From contig NZ_JAFBEC010000003.1 of assembly GCF_016908595.1 (NCBI RefSeq), positions 1 to 64,000 of the forward strand: a stretch of 64,000 nt of DNA, given 5' to 3'. The notes under the pieces are model-generated. The model saw only the letters and a list, made by a program, of their open reading frames with translations. It was not told the DNA's origin and did no database searches. Below, piece by piece: positions 18,580-26,821 of this stretch. Source of the DNA: Geomicrobium sediminis (lineage in GTDB: Bacteria > Bacillota > Bacilli > Bacillales > Marinococcaceae). The position numbers and the translations under genes are program-made. The stretch's first letter is position 1; the number at the start of each line of letters is the position of its first letter.

Positions 18580-19071
18580 ATGAAATCATTATTGAATGGA
18601 ATTGAATATGTGTTTATGCGTGCGGCAGCGTTATTTTTCGTCGTCTTTGTCGTTTGTATCTTCTTGCAGCTACTTTCACGGTACGTACCGACTATATCCC
18701 TCCTATGGCCAGCTGAAATTGCAACGTATGCATTTATCTGGACGGTATTTCTTGGGGCTTCTGTGATGGTGTATCATCAAGAACATTTTAAAATTGACTA
18801 TGTTTTTGAGAAGTTCAAAGGGCAAGCTTTACTATATGTAAAACTGTTTAGTCATCTCATTATTGGATTGTTTGGATTGCTCATGATCATTTACGGCTTT
18901 TCACTCGTTCAATTGTTCTGGGAATGGACAGTCAATACGTTACCACAACTTCAACAAGGATACTTGTGGCTAGCGTTACCGATCTCAGGTCTTGGGATGG
19001 TGTTGTTTTCGATCGGTAATGCGCTGGAAGATGTTAAAGACTTTAAAGAGAAAGGGGAGCAAGTAGGATGA
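18580..19071 (+). CDS. TRAP transporter small membrane subunit (DctQ)
   Basis: A 163-residue, four-helix protein. The block RYVPTISLLWPAEIATYAFIWTVFLGASVMVYHQEHFKIDY-type pattern (for example SLLWPAEIATYAFIWTVFLG and HQEHFKIDY) is typical of DctQ. It links the substrate receptor to DctM. ATG 18580 is best placed after GAGGTGAG; two GTG codons upstream are alternatives. Its last codons overlap dctM. Confidence 0.93.
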   Translation: MKSLLNGIEYVFMRAAALFFVVFVVCIFLQLLSRYVPTISLLWPAEIATYAFIWTVFLGASVMVYHQEHFKIDYVFEKFKGQALLYVKLFSHLIIGLFGLLMIIYGFSLVQLFWEWTVNTLPQLQQGYLWLALPISGLGMVLFSIGNALEDVKDFKEKGEQVG

Positions 19072-20345
19072 CAGGCGTTATTCTCGTAGCGTTATTTATT
19101 TTATTATTGTTCTTAGGAATTCCAATTGCCTTTACACTTGGAATTGTCGCTTTTGTAGGAATTTGGATGCTCGATTCAATTCCATTGCAAGTCGTTTTGC
19201 AAAGCATGTTCTCAGGTTTAGAATCATTTATTCTACTTGCAGTTCCTCTCTTTATTTTAGCAGCGAACATTATGAACCAAGGACAAATATCTGAACGACT
19301 CATTAAATTGGCCGTTTCGATGGTCGGACATATTCGTGGTGGACTTGCACAAGCAAACATCGTCGTCTCCATGTTCTTTGGTGGTATTTCAGGCTCTGCC
19401 CAAGCGGATACTGCAGGCGTTGGGAAAATTTTAATTCCGAGCATGATTCGTGAGGGTTACAGCAAAAGTACAGCGGTCGGCACAACTGCTGCATCTTCTA
19501 CGATGGGTATGCTGATTCCACCAAGCATACCGATGGTAATATACGGAAGTGTGACGAGTGTGTCGGTCGGTCAAATGTTTTTGGGTGGCGTTATTCCTGG
19601 ATTACTTATGGGTGCTGCGATGATGGCACTCGTTGGATTTATTTCTGTACGACAAAACTTCCCTCGTTCTGAACGGGTGAGTCTGAAGAATATTGGAAAG
19701 CAATTTCTTAATTGTATACCGCCATTACTGACACCTGTCATTATTCTTGGTGGGATCATTGGTGGCTTTGTTACACCGACAGAAGCGGCCATTCTTGCTT
19801 GTGTGTATGCGTTAATTCTCGCAATGTTCGTCTATCGTTCGATTACGATCAAACATTTACCAGAAATTCTATTTGATACGATTCGTCTAAGTTCATTAAC
19901 GTTGTTTGCGCTAGCAACTGCAACAGCACTCGGTCACTTGTTTAGTTATTACCGTGTCCCAGAGATGATTGCAGGGTTTTTTCAAGACAATTTTGCGAGC
20001 ACAGGCTTTTTCTTATTAGCGGTCATTCTACTATTCTTGTTTGTCGGAATGTTTCTTGATGCCATACCAGCCATGATTTTATTCGTTCCAATCGTCCTTC
20101 CAGCTTCTGAGACGCTTGGTGTTGATCCGGTTCACTTTGGTATTGTTATTGTCATGTGTTTGGCTGTTGGAATGATCACACCGCCTTACGGACTGTGTAT
20201 GTTACTTGCAAGTTCAATTGCAAAACTATCCGTCAGCAAATCAATTGTAGCGTTGCTTCCTTACGTGGGTGTCATTATCATTACCATTCTTATTGTAGCG
20301 TTCTTCCCTGAGATTGCACTTTGGTTACCAAGTTTCTTAGAATAG
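19068..20345 (+). CDS. TRAP transporter large permease subunit (DctM)
   Basis: A 425-residue, twelve-helix permease of the DctM family. It overlaps dctQ by four bases (ATGA). Motifs include FGGISGSAQADTAGVGKILIP and TPTEAAILACVYALI, both diagnostic, and MITPPYGL near the C-terminus. TRAP systems use the sodium or proton gradient, which fits a marine- or salt-adapted host. With the receptor and DctQ it makes a full transporter. Confidence 0.95.
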   Translation: MTGVILVALFILLLFLGIPIAFTLGIVAFVGIWMLDSIPLQVVLQSMFSGLESFILLAVPLFILAANIMNQGQISERLIKLAVSMVGHIRGGLAQANIVVSMFFGGISGSAQADTAGVGKILIPSMIREGYSKSTAVGTTAASSTMGMLIPPSIPMVIYGSVTSVSVGQMFLGGVIPGLLMGAAMMALVGFISVRQNFPRSERVSLKNIGKQFLNCIPPLLTPVIILGGIIGGFVTPTEAAILACVYALILAMFVYRSITIKHLPEILFDTIRLSSLTLFALATATALGHLFSYYRVPEMIAGFFQDNFASTGFFLLAVILLFLFVGMFLDAIPAMILFVPIVLPASETLGVDPVHFGIVIVMCLAVGMITPPYGLCMLLASSIAKLSVSKSIVALLPYVGVIIITILIVAFFPEIALWLPSFLE

Positions 20346-20359
20346 AAAGGACGATGTAA

Positions 20360-20905
20360 ATGAGTCATTTTGTAGATACAGCTAAACGTTGTCTTAACGA
20401 AATTCAACAAGTTGTTGAGCAGTTAAACGAAAACGAAATGAATGCTTTAGCTAATGAAATCCAGCACGCTAAACGCATATTTATACACGGAGAAGGGCGC
20501 TCTGGTCTAATGGGAAAAGCCATTGCGATGCGACTGATGCATGCGAACTATGAAGTGTATGTGACAGGAGAAACGATTACGCCGAGCATCTCTAACGGCG
20601 ATTTATTACTCATCATTTCGGGCTCAGCATCGGGTACTGAGAACTTTTCACAAAAAGCAAAAGCATCCAACGCCAATGTTGTGCTTGTCACTGCGAATAG
20701 GAGTGTTGGTGATGATCATCCGTCAGATTTAAGGCTCTTTATTCCAGCAGCAACAAAACAACGTCTGCCACATGAGCCGAAAACAATTCAGCCACTTGGT
20801 AATCAATTTGACCAATCTGTACACATCGTGCTAGATGCAGTAATTGTTGCGCTGACGACAGACCAACAAGAAGAAATGAAAGAAAGACATGCGAACTTAG
20901 AGTAG
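20360..20905 (+). CDS. 6-phospho-3-hexuloisomerase-like SIS protein
   Basis: A 181-residue SIS-domain protein closely resembling HxlB (PHI) of the ribulose monophosphate pathway: HGEGRSGLMGKAIAMRLMH, the G-D-L-L-L-I-I-S-G-S-x-S-G loop, KTIQPLGNQFDQS and the C-terminal HANLE that is typical of PHI. PHI interconverts D-arabino-3-hexulose 6-phosphate and fructose 6-phosphate. In this operon it probably isomerises the sugar phosphate made by the neighbouring kinase, or feeds the synthase-like enzyme in reverse. Confidence 0.88.
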   Translation: MSHFVDTAKRCLNEIQQVVEQLNENEMNALANEIQHAKRIFIHGEGRSGLMGKAIAMRLMHANYEVYVTGETITPSISNGDLLLIISGSASGTENFSQKAKASNANVVLVTANRSVGDDHPSDLRLFIPAATKQRLPHEPKTIQPLGNQFDQSVHIVLDAVIVALTTDQQEEMKERHANLE

Positions 20906-20915
20906 GGGGAGCCAG

Positions 20916-21866
20916 ATGAAAGACGTCATTACAATTGGAGACGCGATGATTACCTTAAATCCAAATTCAACGGGGCCAATGCAATTTGTGAATGGCTTTG
21001 AGCGCCGAGCAGGAGGCGCTGAGTTTAATTTTGCGATTGGCTGTGCGAGACTTGGTCTTGAGACAGGATGGATTTCTCGTCTTGGTGCTGATGAATTTGG
21101 GAAATATATTAAGAAGTTCGCTCGAGGTGAAGGAATTGATACGAGCGAAGTGCACTTGTTAGAAGGCTATTCAACATCATTGAATTTCAAAGAGATTCAA
21201 GCGAATGGAAGTGGGAGAACGTTTTATTATCGCCACCCTTCACCGACTGAAGCGATGACACCGAGCTCACTTTCACTCGAGTATTTTCAAGGTGCGAAGC
21301 TCTTTCATATGACGGGTGTATTCCCTGCGGTTACACCGTCTAATGTGGATGTATTAACACGAGCGGTCACATTGGCGAAGGAAGCTGGTTTGAAAGTTTC
21401 ATTTGATCCAAACATTCGGTTGAAATTGTGGAGTGCTGAACAAGCAAGAGCGGCTTTGCTGCCACTGATGCACCATGTTGATCTTCTCTTAGCAGGTGTT
21501 GAAGAGTTAGAGCTTCTATTTGGAACGAGTGACGAGAATGAGGTTTTTACCATCGCCCAAGAGTACGAGATTGAACTTGTTGCGATTAAAAAGGGAGACG
21601 AAGGCGCTGTCGCTTGGTACAAGGGTGAGACGCTAACTTTACCAGCAGTAAAAGCAACGGCAGTCGTTGATACAGTAGGTGCAGGTGATGGTTTTGATGC
21701 TGGACTTATCTATGGTTACTTGAATGGGTATTCCCTTAAGGAAATGCTCACGTTTGCAACAACAATCGGTGCAATGGTCGTTGAAGTTATTGGTGATAAT
21801 GAAGGATTACCCCATCTTGATGACGTACTTGCCAAGCTCGGTCACACAACCGTGATTGAGCGATAG
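20916..21866 (+). CDS. PfkB family sugar (acid) kinase, KDG-kinase-like
   Basis: A 316-residue ribokinase-type enzyme. The substrate-side di-glycine is AGGAEFNFA (32-40) and the catalytic anion-hole motif is G255-A-G-D-G-F-D-A-G with Asp258 as base. N-terminal GDAMITLNP and the GAGDGFDAG variant are common in 2-keto-3-deoxygluconate kinases. The operon has no KDPG aldolase, so the real substrate may be a different ketose or keto acid imported by the TRAP system. It follows the SIS gene by 10 bases. Confidence 0.88.
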   Translation: MKDVITIGDAMITLNPNSTGPMQFVNGFERRAGGAEFNFAIGCARLGLETGWISRLGADEFGKYIKKFARGEGIDTSEVHLLEGYSTSLNFKEIQANGSGRTFYYRHPSPTEAMTPSSLSLEYFQGAKLFHMTGVFPAVTPSNVDVLTRAVTLAKEAGLKVSFDPNIRLKLWSAEQARAALLPLMHHVDLLLAGVEELELLFGTSDENEVFTIAQEYEIELVAIKKGDEGAVAWYKGETLTLPAVKATAVVDTVGAGDGFDAGLIYGYLNGYSLKEMLTFATTIGAMVVEVIGDNEGLPHLDDVLAKLGHTTVIER

Positions 21867-21878
21867 GAGGGCTCTAGT

Positions 21879-22499
21879 ATGAAGTTGCAATTAGCGCTAG
21901 ATCGATTAACATGGGACGAATGCTTTGCCATTGCAAATGAAGTTCGTGATAATATCGATATTATTGAAGTCGGTACGGGTGTCATTAAAGAATACGGGAT
22001 GGCGATTGTTCGAGAAATGAATGTGCAATTTCCTAATCATGCCTTGCTTGCTGATATGAAGATCTGTGATGCCGGTCGACATGAAGCAAATCAAGCGTTC
22101 CAAGCCGGTGCAGATGTTGCAACAGTGATGGCTTTTGCACCTGAAGCAACAATAGAAGAAACACTACGTGTGGCAAAAGAGCAAAACAAAACGATGATGA
22201 TTGATTTATTAGGGGTTGAATCCTCTCAAAAAGTTCATCAACTCCATTCGTTAGGGGCTACCTTTGTTGGTGTGCATTTAGGCAAAGATCAACAAAAACA
22301 ACAGGCATTTTCAGCGAGTCAGTTTGACATTGTCAAAGATGTTGACGTTCAAACTGCCGTTGCAGGTGGAGTCACTTTGGAGTCTCTTCAAACAATCAAG
22401 AAGCATAAGCCTGATGTAATCATCGTCGGTAGTAGCATTACAGCCGCAGCGAATCCCGCTCATATCGCGAAGTCAATGAAAGCACTTCTTCACGTATAA
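21879..22499 (+). CDS. Hexulose-6-phosphate synthase-like enzyme (OMPDC superfamily)
   Basis: A 206-residue TIM-barrel enzyme of the orotidine-phosphate decarboxylase superfamily. Asp8 in ALDRL, the catalytic block D59-M-K61-I-C-D64-A-G-R-H68-E69, VGVHLG and AVAGGVTLES identify the HPS/KGPDC branch, and the overall pattern is closer to HPS (HxlA) than to 3-keto-gulonate-6-phosphate decarboxylase. HPS joins formaldehyde and ribulose 5-phosphate reversibly; related enzymes decarboxylate 3-keto sugar acids. Position as last gene of a TRAP operon favours a catabolic role. Confidence 0.85.
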   Translation: MKLQLALDRLTWDECFAIANEVRDNIDIIEVGTGVIKEYGMAIVREMNVQFPNHALLADMKICDAGRHEANQAFQAGADVATVMAFAPEATIEETLRVAKEQNKTMMIDLLGVESSQKVHQLHSLGATFVGVHLGKDQQKQQAFSASQFDIVKDVDVQTAVAGGVTLESLQTIKKHKPDVIIVGSSITAAANPAHIAKSMKALLHV

Positions 22500-22595
22500 C
22501 GTAAAGGGATGTTGGTTATACAAGTAGTACGAGCATGAAGTGTATTCGAGTAATGCCCTAATCTCGAATGGTACAACTCTATGTCGATAATCGTT

Positions 22596-22633
22596 AAAAG
22601 GCCGGTGTCCTCTTAGGAGCGCACCGGCCTTTT
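22596..22633 (+). terminator. Terminator of the sugar operon
   Basis: AAAAGGCCGGTG (22596-22607) pairs with CACCGGCCTTTT (22622-22633). The stop codon of the convergent EamA gene lies in its loop region. Bases 22500-22595 hold nothing else I can support. Confidence 0.88.
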
Positions 22634-23518
22634 CTGAGTTGTTTTTGTTCGTTTCTCTGTTACTAAAACCGCTGAGTACAAAACGGCGATGATGCCTACG
22701 GTTTGAAAAAGGTTTAAGACGTCATTAAGGAACAAGACGCCGGTAATGACGGCAACGATGGGCTCAATTGTTGCAAGAATTGAGGCCCGGCTTGCTTCTA
22801 GATGTTTTAACCCTGTCGTATAAAAGATATACCCACAAACGGTTGAGACGAACGCCAGCAATAAACTACTCGTCAAGACGTCGGGCTCACGGAATAAGTA
22901 TAGTTTTGAACGAAGATCACTCGTTAGCAGCATGAATAAACTCGTATACAAAAACGTATACGTCGTAATCGTCAAAGGTGAGTAACGATGTGTGATTGGC
23001 TTTGTAAAAATACTATAAAGTGCATAAAAGAAACCAGACAGAATTCCCATCATAATTAGTGAAAAAGATAAATTAGAAGATCCAAATGGAAGCAATTCGA
23101 CAACGAATGCACAGCCGAGTAACGCTAAAATCAATGCAGCTACTTTTCGCTTCGTGAGCGGTTCTTTGAAAAAGATTCGCGAAAGCAACGTAACAAAAAT
23201 CGGTCCCGTATACAGGAGCGTAACTGCAAGTGAAATGCCTGCTTGGGAAAACACTTCAAAGTAAAAATAATTAAAAAATGCAATACTTATGATACCAGCA
23301 GCTGCAAAGATCAAATGATCTTGCCACCTCGTTTTTAATTGTTTTCTAAAAAACAAGCTCATAAAGATGATCAACATTATAAAGGTAAAGACCCCTCGTA
23401 TCGCAACAACTTCCCAAGCTGTAAAACCATGTTCATATAAAGGGGCAACAAATAGACCAATTAATCCCCACGCCGTTGCCCCGGCGATCGTAAAAAGGTA
23501 AGCCCTCGCTCGTGACAT
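22613..23518 (-). CDS. EamA/DMT family exporter
   Basis: A 301-residue membrane protein with ten helices in two EamA repeats (first half ending near RIFFKEPLTKRKV, second near EPIVAVITGVLFLNDVL). Such proteins export amino acids, nucleosides or other metabolites; no specificity can be read. AAGGGGAGA lies seven bases before ATG. It converges on the sugar operon and its stop lies in that operon's terminator. The roughly 280 bases upstream (23519-23798) contain no gene; I see only AT-rich sequence and a weak CATAAT box near 23680. Confidence 0.87.
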   Translation of the reverse strand: MSRARAYLFTIAGATAWGLIGLFVAPLYEHGFTAWEVVAIRGVFTFIMLIIFMSLFFRKQLKTRWQDHLIFAAAGIISIAFFNYFYFEVFSQAGISLAVTLLYTGPIFVTLLSRIFFKEPLTKRKVAALILALLGCAFVVELLPFGSSNLSFSLIMMGILSGFFYALYSIFTKPITHRYSPLTITTYTFLYTSLFMLLTSDLRSKLYLFREPDVLTSSLLLAFVSTVCGYIFYTTGLKHLEASRASILATIEPIVAVITGVLFLNDVLNLFQTVGIIAVLYSAVLVTEKRTKTTQKRPVRS

Positions 23519-23798
23519 AATTTCTCCCCTTATTGATGTCCTTGTTCAAGTAAACCATACATTGCGAACATTTACGAAAGGAACGATGAATTCCTTCAGT
23601 TTGAGAAACGATCCCTTTATTTTGAACAAAACACGAGAAGTACGACGCAGTTCGATCTTACTTATCTCAAGTAGAGATTGGCATAATGGATCATGATGAT
23701 TTCCAAACGCACACGCAATCACGTAAACTATGAAGTAACATGCATCTCATCGTAGAACATACACAAATCATCATAATTAAGTAAAGGTGGTCGATTGT

Positions 23799-24224
23799 AT
23801 GGAAAAGTTAACGTTAGACGTTGCAGAGAAGATCGTAAAAGGAGCACAAGCTGAAGCGCAAAAACTAAGTGTGCAGATGGTTATTTCAGTCGTCGATGAA
23901 GGCGGACACTTAATTGCAACGCACCGAATGGATGATGCATGGCTCGCAAGCATTGATATTGCTCAAAACAAAGCGTGGACATCTGTCGCATTAAAAATGC
24001 CTACATCAAACCTTGAAGAAGCGACGGTCCCAAAAGCTGAATTATTTGGTCTAAACACGACAAATCAAGGAAAGCTCGTTGTATTTGGTGGAGGAATTCC
24101 TCTTGAACGAAACGGAAGAGTCGTAGGCGCAATCGGAGTGAGTGGAAGTACTGTCCCGCACGACGTGCAAATAGCAGAAGCCGGTGTAAAAGCCTTTGAA
24201 AAACTAGCATTAGAAACGGTATAA
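23799..24224 (+). CDS. GlcG/HbpS family protein
   Basis: A 141-residue protein of the PF03928 family. The pattern SVVDEGGHLIATHRMDDAW, then QNKAWTSVAL, and GGGIPLERNGRVVGAIGVSGS is the full family signature. Members include GlcG of glycolate operons, HbpS (heme binding) and adenosylcobalamin-related PduO C-terminal domains; none of these contexts is present here. ATG 23799 is chosen after AAAGGTGG. It ends at a terminator shared with the convergent GPP34-like gene. Confidence 0.88.
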   Translation: MEKLTLDVAEKIVKGAQAEAQKLSVQMVISVVDEGGHLIATHRMDDAWLASIDIAQNKAWTSVALKMPTSNLEEATVPKAELFGLNTTNQGKLVVFGGGIPLERNGRVVGAIGVSGSTVPHDVQIAEAGVKAFEKLALETV

Positions 24225-24231
24225 CGAACAA

Positions 24232-24261
24232 AGAGCCAAGACGTGTACGCGTCTTGGCTCT
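24232..24261. terminator. Bidirectional terminator
   Basis: Perfect 12-bp stem (24232-24243 with 24250-24261) between two converging genes. Confidence 0.8.
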
Positions 24262-24267
24262 ATTTAA

Positions 24268-24957
24268 CTAGGAATGCTCAGAAGCACTCGCATTAATGGT
24301 TGAAGAAGCAGCGGTAATCACGCTAGTTTCAATGGTTTCGATAGTGAGTTGTACATTTTTACTTACTGGCAAGTTTCTAGTTGAGGAGTGCAAATAATGT
24401 TCTACACGTTTTGCTTCTTGCTTGGTTGGATAAAGAATTGATAATAAGTGAGAAGCATATAGCAAAGAAAGCAAGATGACCATGCGTTCATCTTTTTCAG
24501 ATAAGGCAACTTGATGATTTGTTTTTTCTAGTAAGCGGCGTGATTGTTCAAGATAAGGTGTTAAATCTTTAGGGGCATTCAAAAGATAAGAGTCCGTTGA
24601 AAAGAACGTACGTAAGCCTTTATCCCGTAAATGTAGAATATCTTTTTCTTCTAGTTGAAAAGCGATCAATCGTTTAAGGTTCGGTATTTTTATTGGAAGA
24701 ACACGAATCCAATAACTTGCAGGCTTCGGGTTCGTAACCGTAAGTAGGTTTAACGATTTTTGCAACAATGGATGGTGAACTTCATGGTGAATGACGACGA
24801 GTTTTCCATTTTGTTCCACAAGTTTCCCTAATAGCAATAATTCGGCGAGAATGCATGCTACGAGACTCGTCGTAAATGTATTCGACGTTTGCTTGTGAAT
24901 CGTTTCATGTTTCTCGTTTACTGCTATGTAAAATAAATGATCAGCTAGTGTTAACAT
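24268..24957 (-). CDS. GPP34 (Golgi phosphoprotein 3-like) family protein
   Basis: A 229-residue soluble protein. The start LTLADHLFYIAV, the helix ACILAELLLLGKLV, the HPLLQKSLNLL segment and LEEKDILHLRDKGL follow the GPP34 plan (PF05719). In eukaryotes GOLPH3 binds phosphatidylinositol-4-phosphate; in bacteria the family is mostly known from actinomycetes and its role is unsettled. AGAAGGTGAG seven bases before ATG 24957 gives the start. The C-terminal Ser/Thr-rich tail (about 205-229) looks disordered. Recognition is from pattern memory, so a profile search is the decisive test. Confidence 0.72.
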   Translation of the reverse strand: MLTLADHLFYIAVNEKHETIHKQTSNTFTTSLVACILAELLLLGKLVEQNGKLVVIHHEVHHPLLQKSLNLLTVTNPKPASYWIRVLPIKIPNLKRLIAFQLEEKDILHLRDKGLRTFFSTDSYLLNAPKDLTPYLEQSRRLLEKTNHQVALSEKDERMVILLSLLYASHLLSILYPTKQEAKRVEHYLHSSTRNLPVSKNVQLTIETIETSVITAASSTINASASEHS

Positions 24958-25126
24958 CAATTCTCACCTTCTTTCCATACTCTTTCTACGAAATACAGAG
25001 CGGCGACGTTTCAAAATCTTCGTATACAATGCTATTTTTATTTACTAAAAAATGATGATATTAGGCTAGCAATTTGTACGAGCTTCACAGAAAATAGAAG
25101 AAGAACATACTTTGAAGGGGGTAACT

Positions 25127-26215
25127 ATGGAGACACCATACATCCGTGTACAAAAACAAATTGTTAAAGAGAACATTCAAAGAATGCAAGATGACGCGAA
25201 CAACCAAGGAATCGCATTACGTCCGCATTGTAAAACACATAAAACCCCAGAAATCGCGTTATGGCAACTTGAAGCAGGCGCAAAAGGAATTACAGTTGCC
25301 AAAATCTCTGAAGCAAATGTCATGTTTGAGGCAGGAATTACAGATATCTTTATTGCTTACCCAATTGTCACGGACGACAAAATTGCAAACGTCGTTGCAC
25401 TATGTAAAAAAGCGAGCATAACGCTCGCGGTCGATAGTGTCTTCGGGGCGAACAAGTTAGCAGAAGCCGCAAAGCGTGAAGGAATGGTACTTAACGTTCG
25501 CTTAGAAGTGGATACAGGATTGAATCGTGCAGGGGCAAGAAGTGAGAAAGTCATAGAAGTTGCCCGGAGTATTCATAACGATTCTCACTTACGCCTTGAT
25601 GGTATTTTCACCTTTAAAGGTGCCGTTGTTGAAGAGAAATCTACGTTAGATACGTCAGCAGCGGGTGAGGAAGAAGTTCGCCGATTGCAACAATACAAAG
25701 CACGATTAGCTGAGGAAGGAATCTCTGTACCAGTCATTAGTGCGGGCTCTACTCCTACAGCACAAGCCGTTTCCAAAACTAGAAATGTTGAAGAAATTCG
25801 ACCTGGTACCTATGTATTTAATGATGCGATGCAATATAAATTAGGGGTTTGTGAATTACGTCAATGTGCAGCTTCTGTCGTAGTAACGATTGTAAGTCTG
25901 CATGATCACCGCTTAGCGGTTATTGATGGTGGAAGCAAGACGTTTGCAACAGACATTCAACCAGACCAAGAACCGTTGCGATTAAACGGCTTAGGTATCG
26001 TCATCGGTCATCCTGATGCTGTATTTTTGCGCATGAATGAGGAGCATGGAATCGTCCAGTTAGGAGAAAATCATGGATTGAACATTGGAGACACAGTCGA
26101 AATTATTCCTAATCATATTTGTAGTACCGTGAACTTACACAATCATTTTTATGTAGAAGATGAGCAAGGGGAAACAACGAAAATACGTGTAGCAGCAAGA
26201 GGCTGTCTTCAATAA
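25127..26215 (+). CDS. D-threonine aldolase / D-serine dehydratase-like PLP enzyme
   Basis: A 362-residue fold-type III PLP enzyme. The alanine-racemase-like barrel carries RPHCKTHKTPE, where Lys36 should bind PLP. The C-terminal domain carries the metal site PNHICSTVNLHN with His and Cys ligands, as in D-threonine aldolase and eukaryotic D-serine dehydratase. These enzymes cleave or dehydrate beta-hydroxy D-amino acids. ATG 25127 follows GAAGGGGG. A GNAT acetyltransferase gene starts eight bases later and is likely co-transcribed. Confidence 0.9.
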   Translation: METPYIRVQKQIVKENIQRMQDDANNQGIALRPHCKTHKTPEIALWQLEAGAKGITVAKISEANVMFEAGITDIFIAYPIVTDDKIANVVALCKKASITLAVDSVFGANKLAEAAKREGMVLNVRLEVDTGLNRAGARSEKVIEVARSIHNDSHLRLDGIFTFKGAVVEEKSTLDTSAAGEEEVRRLQQYKARLAEEGISVPVISAGSTPTAQAVSKTRNVEEIRPGTYVFNDAMQYKLGVCELRQCAASVVVTIVSLHDHRLAVIDGGSKTFATDIQPDQEPLRLNGLGIVIGHPDAVFLRMNEEHGIVQLGENHGLNIGDTVEIIPNHICSTVNLHNHFYVEDEQGETTKIRVAARGCLQ

Positions 26216-26222
26216 GGGGTAA

Positions 26223-26693
26223 ATGATGATTATTCGAAAAGACGACATCACTGATCCATCAGTAATTCAATTACTTCTCCAACATGTACATGAAATGAGG
26301 GAGACATCCCCACCTGAAAGTGTCCATGCATTAGATGTTGCACAGTTAAAAGAAGAAGGATTAACGATGTTCAGTGGTTGGATTGATCATAAGTTGGCTG
26401 GTGTCATCGCATTAAAAGAATTAACGAGTGAACACGGAGAAATTAAATCCATGCGTACGGCCGATGGTTTCTTAAGGCATGGAGTCGCTAGTAAGTTGCT
26501 CACTTATAGTATTGAAGAGGCTAGAAAGCGAGGCTACCGAGAATTAAGTCTTGAAACTGGTGCAGAGCCGTTTTTCGAGCCTGCTCGTTCTTTGTATTCA
26601 AGGTACGGATTTTCTGTTTGCCCACCATATGCTGATTATTGGGACGACCCGAATAGTGTCTTTATGACGATGGTCTTGAAGAAATGTGATTGA
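26223..26693 (+). CDS. GNAT family N-acetyltransferase
   Basis: A 156-residue acetyltransferase. GEIKSMRTADGFLRHGVASKLL is the beta4-alpha3 acetyl-CoA loop (pattern R/Q-x-x-G-x-G/A, here RHGVAS), and the C-terminal SLYSRYGFSVCPPYADY is typical of YsnE/PaiA-like GNATs. ATG 26223 and 26226 are both possible after AAGGGG. Its closeness to the D-amino-acid enzyme suggests a small detoxification operon, which is only inference. Confidence 0.9.
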   Translation: MMIIRKDDITDPSVIQLLLQHVHEMRETSPPESVHALDVAQLKEEGLTMFSGWIDHKLAGVIALKELTSEHGEIKSMRTADGFLRHGVASKLLTYSIEEARKRGYRELSLETGAEPFFEPARSLYSRYGFSVCPPYADYWDDPNSVFMTMVLKKCD

Positions 26694-26821
26694 TTTTTGA
26701 TGGCATAATGGATGGCTGATTAGCACTAAGAATAATAGGTAGAGATTTAGTGAAATGTGGTGATAAGAGAAAGTCTTGTGGACGTACATGTTCAATCCTT
26801 CTAGTGAAGGTGTGATGACGA

